From Sorex araneus (lineage: Eukaryota; Chordata; Mammalia; Eulipotyphla; Soricidae): a stretch of DNA of 64,000 nucleotides. Position 1 is the stretch's first letter. Each line of letters begins with the position of its first letter. Below the pieces are notes generated by a model that was not told where the DNA came from, made no database searches, and was given only the letters and a program-made list of their open reading frames with translations. Shown one piece after another: positions 57,675 to 64,000 of this stretch. The stretch lies in contig NC_073305.1 of the NCBI RefSeq assembly GCF_027595985.1, positions 87,910,626-87,974,625 on the forward strand, in the 5' to 3' direction. The position numbers were made by a program, and so were the translations under genes.

Positions 57675-57770
57675 TTTTTTTTTTCTTTTTGGCTTGCAGT
57701 TCTGGGATTGAACCCAGACTCTCACACATGCAAGCAAGTGCCTTATCACTGAACAATATCCCTATCCCTT
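57675..57770 (-). mobile_element. ID-like short SINE, minus strand
   Basis: B-box-like 'gggattgaacccagactctc', 'acatgcaagcaagtgcctta', T-rich start. Confidence 0.5.
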
Positions 57771-57787
57771 CTTTCAATTTTCTTTCT

Positions 57788-58543
57788 TTTATTTTTATTT
57801 ATTTTTTATTTTTTACTGAAACACCATGAGAGCAGTTTCAGAGCAGTCAGTTTAAATTTTTTGGTTTAAGTCTCGGTCATACAGTGATGAAACACCCAAC
57901 CCTTCACCATTTTCTATCACCAAAACCCCCAGTATCCCCCCATCCCATGCCCTCCCCCTACCTGCGTGACATACGATTTCCACGTTACTCTCTACTTTGA
58001 TTACATTCAACATGTTGACGCCAAACCCACAATTATTATTTGGGATCTTACCCCAATACTCAGATCTGCCGAAAAGGCAACATTAGACAATTTATTTTCT
58101 GTTGCTGATTATGAATTGCATATGATGATGCAGGGCTGCAATAGTGGCCGCGCAATTTTGGAATTCTGAAGTTTTAATAATTAAATCTAGAGGGATTTCT
58201 GCCAGAAGCCGCTGTGTTCCAAGCTTTGTTTCTGAGTCTCTGGGATCATGGCCAATACGCAGCTTGATCAGCAGAAAGAGGGCTTGTTCGTGGGTGGCAA
58301 CTTGGAGTCTCATAGGGGCGTGGGGGGGAAAGGACCAGCTCCGCCCTCATCCCATGAGGCCCCGAGTTCATCACTGTGGGCCCCTCCCTGGTTGTCCCTA
58401 GGCCTCTGGAAGATGGCGTTGGCGATCAAGTCGCCAGGGGAAATAGGCCAAGGCAGGAAACCCATTCCCATCTGGGGTGGTCTGGCACGGGAAACCTAAT
58501 GCGCAGTCCAGACACATTTCCGCCAAAAGCCACTGGGTTCTGA
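57788..58543 (-). mobile_element. ORF-less retroposon, type A, 756 bp
   Basis: 14-bp perfect target-site duplication tcaattttctttct (57774-57787 and 58544-58557). Same orientation as ELOVL5. On the minus strand a block 'gctt(t/c)tggc(g/a)gaaat' occurs twice, about 321 bp apart (near 58530 and 58209), so the 5' part is a tandem pair, the first 5'-truncated. The 3' part matches the elements at 14.7 kb and 59.4 kb and ends 'catggtgtttcagtaaaaaa' plus A/T. No open frame is shared with the other copies. Confidence 0.88.
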
Positions 58544-58557
58544 TCAATTTTCTTTCT

Positions 58558-59018
58558 ACCAAATGTACAAACCATGAACAAATCTCCTTTACCTACACTT
58601 TATACTCCATTTCACAGCTTTAAAACTATCATTTGGTTATCTTAGTTATCACTAGTAATCTTAAGGTTCCGTGACTCCCCGGCTTACATTTCCTTCTTTA
58701 TCTTCTTTTTTTCAAGATTTCTAGTGGCCTTTGAGTACCTGTTGATTGTCTGAATTAATTTAAACCTTGCCAAGACGAGTATGAACTCATGTCACAGGGT
58801 TAAACTAACAATAATATCTATGACTTCATATTTATTTTTTAAGGGAAGGGTAAATAAAGACCAATGATTATGCTGGTGGAACTCTTAGGACATTTCTCTG
58901 AAATAAAAACCTGAATTAGACTTCACAATCTCCTTACTATGTTGTCAAACTTTATGACTGCCCTTCTAGATTTAATGTAATATATAAAAAAGTGAGTATC
59001 AGTAGCCAGAATGAAATT
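58558..59018. other. ELOVL5 intron 3, AT-rich unique part
   Basis: No repeat or exon recognised between the two type A retroposons. Confidence 0.5.
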
Positions 59019-59033
59019 TAAAATTCTGACATG

Positions 59034-59865
59034 TGCCGCCCAGATATGATCCGGAGCTACGGCATGAGACACGGACCCTCTGCTCCTTAAAGACTTTGAT
59101 AGAGAGGTCTTCTAACCCATTTTGGCACCCAGAGGGCTTCTTGCAGCTATGCATCTAGACTGTGAACTGAGCTACAACCGCATGCCGCCTGGGGAGGGAT
59201 TTTCCCTCTCTGCCCTGTTTTTCTGAGCGAAAATGGCGGCGGCGGCAGCATCCATGTGGCAAGAGCCACCCTCTAAGATGCCCAACCTGGAGGCAGGACT
59301 TTTTTAGTGACATAGCCTGTAGGTGGTCCTGGGAGGGGGGGCATCACCGGCATGCCTTCCGCCCAGATATAATCCAGAACAGCGGCAAAAGACACGAACC
59401 CTCTGCTCCTAAAGACTTTGATCGAGAGGTCTTCTAACCCATTTTGGCACCCAGAGCGGCTTCTTGCAGAAATGCATCTAGACTGTGAACTGAGCTAAAA
59501 TATCAGAAACGCAAAACCACATGGCCGCGACAGAACTCAGAGTCTTCACTCTCAGCAATGAAAAGAAATTATTAAATGATGCCTTTTCAGCAGGCCTGAT
59601 TGTTGGGGGGAAATTCCAAACAATAATAGTGAGTTCTCTATTGAAATACTGAATGTATTCAAAGTATAGAGAGAATAAAGGGAAGATCATTAGCTACTTA
59701 GGTGGGGGGTGGGTGGGAGGGAGGTATATTGGGATTCTTGGTGGTGGAACATGTGCACTGGTGAAGGGATGGGGGTTTAATCAGTATATGACTGAGACTT
59801 AAACCTGAAAGCTTTGTAATTTTTTTTTCACGGTGATTCAATAAAATAAAAACTTTATAAAAAAA
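59034..59865 (+). mobile_element. ORF-less retroposon, type A, 832 bp with two 323-bp-spaced modules
   Basis: Target-site duplication taaaattctga (59019-59029 and 59866-59876), extending to 15 bp with one mismatch. A 130-bp module beginning 'gcccagatat' occurs at 59038 and again at 59361. Between them lies a CpG-containing segment (59221-59345) with GGCGG runs. The 3' part is the L1-like end shared with the other type A copies ('ggtggtggaacatgtgcact', 'cacggtgattcaataaaata'). It is the longest type A copy and opposite in orientation to 57788-58543, its neighbour. Confidence 0.9.
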
Positions 59866-59918
59866 TAAAATTCTGAAATGCACTAGTGGTGGGTGTGCAA
59901 TAGCAACCTTATGTTCTT

Positions 59919-60096
59919 TTTTTTTTTTTTGCTTTTTGGGTCACACCCGGCGATGTACAGGGGTTACTCCTGGCTCTGCACTCAGGAATTACTCCTGGCC
60001 GTGCTCAGGGGACCATATGGGATGCTGGAAATCGAACCCAGGTTGGCCATGTGCAAGGCAAACGCCCTACCCTCTGTGCTGTCTCTCCAGCCCCAC
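59919..60096 (-). mobile_element. SOR-type SINE, minus strand, young
   Basis: Full-length with a perfect 14-bp target-site duplication aaccttatgttctt (59905-59918 and 60097-60110). Confidence 0.95.
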
Positions 60097-60411
60097 AACC
60101 TTATGTTCTTGAAATGTAGTACTATCAATTATAGCTCATAGTGCCTAAAATTATTTTTTTTAATTCAATGAATATGCTACTATTGTATCTAAGTACAAAA
60201 TTAAAAAAACTGTCAGGTAAAACTAAATGTAAGGATCCTTTAACCTGGCATATTAGAGATCCTTTTGGAGATTGGGCCACTCCTGGTTGTGCTGGGGTCC
60301 GGGTTGGGAGCTGAATCTGGGCTTCTTTCCAGCCCCGGCACTTTTATTTATTTAATATGCTTCCTTCCAGCATGTTACATACCTGATCTGGTATGGAGTT
60401 TTAAAAAAATT

Positions 60412-60485
60412 TTACTCCTGTATTATCTTACTCCTGTATTATCTCTCCTGTATTATATCTCCTTACTTCTGTATTATCTCTCCTG
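60412..60485. repeat. Imperfect tandem repeat of a 14-bp unit
   Basis: Four to five variants of 'ctcctgtattatct' in a row, some shortened. Confidence 0.85.
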
Positions 60486-60569
60486 CCCCCACTGTTTATT
60501 TCTCTATTCTATATTTGTTGCTAAGACACAGCTCAATTTGATTTTGGGAGGATGGAGGGGCAGGTAAGG

Positions 60570-60710
60570 GTGTCCCACACCCGGTAGTGCTCAGGGGTTA
60601 TCCCTACTCTGCTCAGGAATCACCCCTGGCAGGCTGGGAGGACCATATGGGATACCAAGGATTGAACCCAGCAAAATACCTGAAAATTTTACTATACCTC
60701 TCTGGCCTCA
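60570..60710 (-). mobile_element. Diverged SINE, minus strand
   Basis: 'cacacccggtagtgctcagg' to 'ctatacctctctggcc'. The head is partly replaced. Confidence 0.72.
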
Positions 60711-60999
60711 ACAGCTTAGTCTTATATTACCTCTTACTCGACATGCCAAAAAAGAACATTTACTTTACAATCCTTTTGAAATCTCCCCAAATTCAGATAC
60801 CTACAATGGCAATTTATACAGCAATTTTCTTCCCCTCTTAACCAAAATATTATTTAAGAAGTTAAATAATAAAGTCACAATTCTACCTCTGGCTCTTGAC
60901 AACTGTGTTAAGGCAAAGGTGTGAATTCAGCAAGATCTGAAAGATGTTTTCCCCAAAATATTGCTACACATTCAAAAACAAGCATTTCGAGGATTTTTC

Positions 61000-61110
61000 A
61001 GTGTGCGTGTTGGGGGCACACCTGGTAGTGCTCAGGGAGCACTCCTGGCGATGCTCAGAGGAATAAAACCCAGATGGGGCAGGCACCCTACCGCTATCCT
61101 GTATCTTCGG
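61000..61110 (-). mobile_element. SINE fragment, minus strand
   Basis: 'cacacctggtagtgctcagg', 'cactcctggcgatgctcaga'. The head is decayed. Confidence 0.65.
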
Positions 61111-61465
61111 ACCAGACTCAAGCTTTCTTAAGGAACAGAATGGCTCTATCATGCATCAGCTATGGGGAAGAAAACAGCAGGGGAGCCTGGCAGTTTATTG
61201 TGTTTCTGTCCCTTGGTCAGACAGAGGCACCTGTGTGGGCCGAGGAGTCCCTCTTCATGCAACTACACCACCTTCAATCTAGAACAGGACAGAAAAACAA
61301 CAGCATACACAAAAAAAAGAGGAGTGTAAGCATTTTATGGGATGTCAAGCGTGCAAGCAACGACAGTAACCTACTAGTCTAGTCACAAATCTTGACTCGG
61401 CTTCTGAAACACGCACAGGAGAACAAGAGCTCCCACTCTAGGAAGCACCTCTGACCTCAAATCCA

Positions 61466-61510
<45 letters not shown>

Positions 61511-62487
61511 TCCAGTCCCAGGATACACCAGCAGAGCCTGACGCTGAGGGACACTCCCTGGTCCCTCTGAAGGCTAGTGCCAGCTTCCCCTCGCCTTCCT
61601 CCTTTGTCATCTTTACTATACCTTGGGGAAATAAAACTGCAGTAAAAGATTGTAACTTACAACAGGAGTGCCTGAAAGTTTTCCTTCTATTACCGCTGAA
61701 TTCCCCCATCCCCAGAGGTTAGCAACAGTTTTGAGCTATAAGCTTTAAAGGCATTTGCCTTTCTCTACACACGTGCTGGAAGGCAGCTTTCCTGGGGAGG
61801 GCTCCGGGGCTGACTGTCCTCTGCCTGTCATTTTCAAATGTAAGTTACAACACTTTCCTTGAGACCCTCAAATTTTGTCTTCAATATTCACTGTAGACAA
61901 GAAATATCTGGGCGTAAACCTATACAGACCATTCAAACTCTAAACATTGATCTGATGATCTACTCTTCAAAGTTTTGAAAAAAATAACTTGTCAAATCTA
62001 TGGCTATTTATGACTCATGGATGGCAAGAGACTCAACTTTCTACAAAACAGAGCAAACAAAAGTACTTCTCCATTCCTTCTCTCCCACTGCCAAACAAGG
62101 ATGACACATTTATTCAAAGGCTTATGATAAAATTTTCAGGTTTGGTGTTTTTTTGTGTGTGTGCATGTGTGCGCTTTGTTCATTTCCCACTCTGTATCTT
62201 GCTCGCATCAGAGTTTTTCTTAAAAGTATTTTAATTCTGAATATGAAACATAAGTAACAGAAGAATCAATAACAGTAGTTTCTATTTTAGATATTCTAAA
62301 AGGTGTATTTGTGCAAACAACTCTGGCATTTAGAAAAATCAATTCTAAAACATACTCTAAAAGCATTAACGTTCTTGCTCCGTAAGTCCCTCAACCCGCG
62401 AGCTATTTTCCTTCTTTTGGAAACACAGGTCAGAACAGCAATAGGAATGTACCTAAGTGAGGAAATCCACATCAACTTCAAACCTAC
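61111..62487. other. ELOVL5 intron 3, 5' part
   Basis: Apart from the (CA)n run at 61466-61505 I see no repeat, exon or RNA gene. Confidence 0.5.
61466..61505. repeat. (CA)n microsatellite
   Basis: About 20 uninterrupted CA units in ELOVL5 intron 3. Confidence 0.97.
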
Positions 62488-62675
62488 CTCAATGAACATA
62501 TAGAGAGACAGCAATGTGAGTCCCAGGTTATACACCACCAAAATTCCCCGGCAAGAGTATGCCTGCCTATTCTTCATATATTTTGGTCCCAGCCATACAA
62601 CTAGTAAGTATATGATGGAGAAGACAAAAGTGGGTATGTAATTGTCCATAAGAAGCCATCCTTTTACTCTGGTAT
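62488..62675 (-). CDS. ELOVL5: ELOVL5 coding exon 3 (first coding exon in window)
   Basis: 188 bp. The acceptor is 'cttttttttccag'. The first two bases complete an Asp codon begun in the missing exon 2. Then come 62 residues from TRVKGWLLMDNYIPTF to LTLLSLYMFIE (donor gtaggt). It carries the first transmembrane helix (IYLLVVWLGPKYM) and the second helix start (ILVVYNLGLTLLSLYMF). Against human: WFLLDNY to WLLMDNY, RNKQPF to KNRQAY, MFCE to MFIE. An in-frame Met occurs within the exon, but homology shows the protein starts upstream. Confidence 0.98.
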
Positions 62676-63436
62676 CTGGAAAAAAAAGAAAAAAACAGTG
62701 GGTGATTAGTAAGATAGCTATACATACTTAAAAAAATAAAAGCCACACATTTTTCTCAAACATTAAAAGGATTTCTCTCAGTGATTATTTGTCACCTAAC
62801 ATTAAAGTTTAATGCTAACAAAGTAACCAGTAGAGGAGGCAAAGAAATTTAATATACATTGTACGTGGTTTTACTTAGTCAAAGAATTTTTTTGAACATC
62901 CTTTTCAAAGACTCTTAGAGAAAATGAGAAGGCTTTGCTTTCCATTAACTGGATTTATGAACCAGATTTATTGAATTATGCATGGGATGATGAAACCCTA
63001 GAAACAAACAGTCTTTGAACTCTGGAGGCTGCCCTCTCAGCCCAGTGTCGGCAACTGCGCCCCACAGGCACAGTTCAGGAAGACCTGGGTGGCACGGGGC
63101 CCACTTGGTGCCAGTTATGGTTAAAAAGGCAGTGTTTGCCATGACGGCGGGATCAGGTCAAGAGCCAAGGAACCGATGGATGTGGAAGTGGAGCAGCCCT
63201 CGGAGAAGTGACTCTCTCAGGTACCCGAGGAGAAGCTAGAGAGAGAAGGCAGACTTAAAGCCACTGGCGTTAGAAACCCGCCGTCCCCTGCTCCCACTCC
63301 CTACGCTAGGTGAGATCAAAGAACTATTCTAGGTAGCCGCTGGAGGCAAACTGGCGATCTTCTCCACGGAGGGAGGCACAGTCCTGGCCGCCAGAGCCCC
63401 AAGGTGCTACCTGTTCCCAACAAGACTGCATTCCAG
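62676..63436. other. ELOVL5 intron 2, unique part
   Basis: I looked for exon 2 (the MEHFDASL-type start) and did not find it. Confidence 0.5.
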
Positions 63437-63620
63437 GGGCTGGAGAGATAGCACAGCGGGTAGGGCATTTGCCTTGCACGCAGCCGACCCGGGTTCGATT
63501 CCCAGCATCCCATATGGTCCCCTGAGCACTGAGAGGGATAATTCCTGAGTGCAGAGCCAGAAGTGGCCCCTGTGCATTGCCAGGTGTGACCCCCCAAAAA
63601 AAAGCCAAAGAAAAAAAAAT
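63437..63620 (+). mobile_element. SOR-type SINE, best-preserved reference copy
   Basis: Perfect Pol III A box (TAGCACAGCGGG) and B box (GGTTCGATTCC), then the two body units and the GTGTGACC end with an A-rich tail. Perfect 15-bp target-site duplication aagactgcattccag (63422-63436 and 63621-63635). It lies in ELOVL5 intron 2, antisense to the gene. Confidence 0.96.
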
Positions 63621-63635
63621 AAGACTGCATTCCAG

Positions 63636-64000
63636 CCCAGAAGCACACTCCCTCCACCTCCTGCAATGAGGAGCCCTCAGCCTGCCACTCCTCTAGCTTG
63701 TCTTCAAGGCCTGCCTCAGGACCCATGGCGCAGAAGCCACCCTTTGCCCTCCCTGACCATACTGCTTTTCTCTCCAGAGGACAAGCCCGGCTGAATACCT
63801 CCGCTATGGAACAGAGTGCGCCTCTTTTACTTGCACGCACCCTGCATTCTCCCAGGGCGCCCCCTCGTCCCTGGGCTTCAGAGGCAGACATCCCTCCCCT
63901 GCTCCCTACTAGCTATTCTAGGCAGGTGGAGGGGGTGAAAATCTTCCGTTTTCTGTCCGACCCACTTGTCACACTACCAAGTACTTCCGGAGCACTTGGC
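63636..64000. other. ELOVL5 intron 2, window edge
   Basis: No exon or repeat recognised in the last 365 bp. Confidence 0.5.

Larger units (their letters stand above)
39245..64000 (-). other. ELOVL5: ELOVL5 gene, partial (exons 3 to 8, 5' end missing)
   Basis: Six coding exons on the minus strand join in phase to 281 residues. Human exon 2, which supplies about 19 N-terminal residues, is not seen and should lie beyond 64000, giving about 300 residues against 299 in human. Intron lengths: intron 3 is 13.6 kb, intron 4 is 0.85 kb, intron 5 is 2.3 kb, intron 6 is 2.1 kb and intron 7 is 1.9 kb. At least 1.3 kb of intron 2 is in the window. All splice sites are GT-AG. The protein is a multi-pass ER membrane condensing enzyme. 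It joins malonyl-CoA to C18 and C20 polyunsaturated acyl-CoAs, the rate-limiting step of very-long-chain PUFA elongation. No frameshift or stop is present, so the gene looks functional. Confidence 0.96.

Noticed and set aside
63437-63520. tRNA gene (A and B boxes present)
   Set aside because: Both boxes belong to the SINE head; the rest does not fold as a tRNA by eye and is followed by the SINE body.
63316-63891. 191-residue frame on the minus strand
   Set aside because: The central part is an antisense SINE translation; the ends match nothing I know.
62676-64000. ELOVL5 exon 2 with the start codon
   Set aside because: Searched the minus strand for the MEHFDASL-type start and its donor; none found, so it probably lies beyond the window.

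Overview
This is mammalian nuclear DNA, most likely from a shrew (Sorex, Soricidae). The evidence is one abundant tRNA-derived SINE present in dozens of copies on both strands. Its head carries perfect Pol III A and B boxes (TAGCACAGCGGG and GGTTCGATTCC). Its body ends in GTGTGACCCAAAAAGC plus an A-tail. I recognise it as the SOR-type shrew SINE; that name and the genus come from memory, not from a search.

The only functional protein-coding gene I can support is ELOVL5, the ER fatty-acid elongase for polyunsaturated acyl-CoAs. It lies on the minus strand. Six coding exons (human exons 3 to 8) are at 62675-62488, 48839-48762, 47908-47737, 45397-45273, 43141-43007 and 41135-40989. A roughly 1.74 kb 3'UTR runs down to about 39245. 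All introns are GT-AG and the phases join without a break. The exons encode 281 residues and carry every elongase signature motif and the basic C-terminal tail. The start-codon exon is not seen and should lie beyond position 64000.

Positions 1 to about 39 kb are the gene-poor region downstream of ELOVL5. It holds SINEs, truncated L1 ends, long microsatellites, a 5S rRNA-SINE composite at 10.0-10.4 kb and a processed ERH pseudogene at 33.5-34.3 kb. The ERH copy sits in a cluster of three retro-insertions separated by four copies of the same short target-site sequence.

The mobile DNA falls into five classes. (1) Poly-A-tailed SOR SINEs. (2) A longer SINE form with the same tRNA head but a different body, ending in ACAGTGCTACAGTGCTA with no A-tail. 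(3) Short tRNA-like, ID-like SINEs. (4) 5'-truncated L1 ends, plus older L1M relics. (5) ORF-less retroposons of 0.3-0.84 kb with L1-like 3' ends and clean target-site duplications. Some full-size members of class 5 carry a roughly 322 bp repeated module at the 5' side. Classes 2 and 5, the 5S chimaera and the serial insertion site are the most unusual things here. No CRISPR, operon or other prokaryotic-type system is present.
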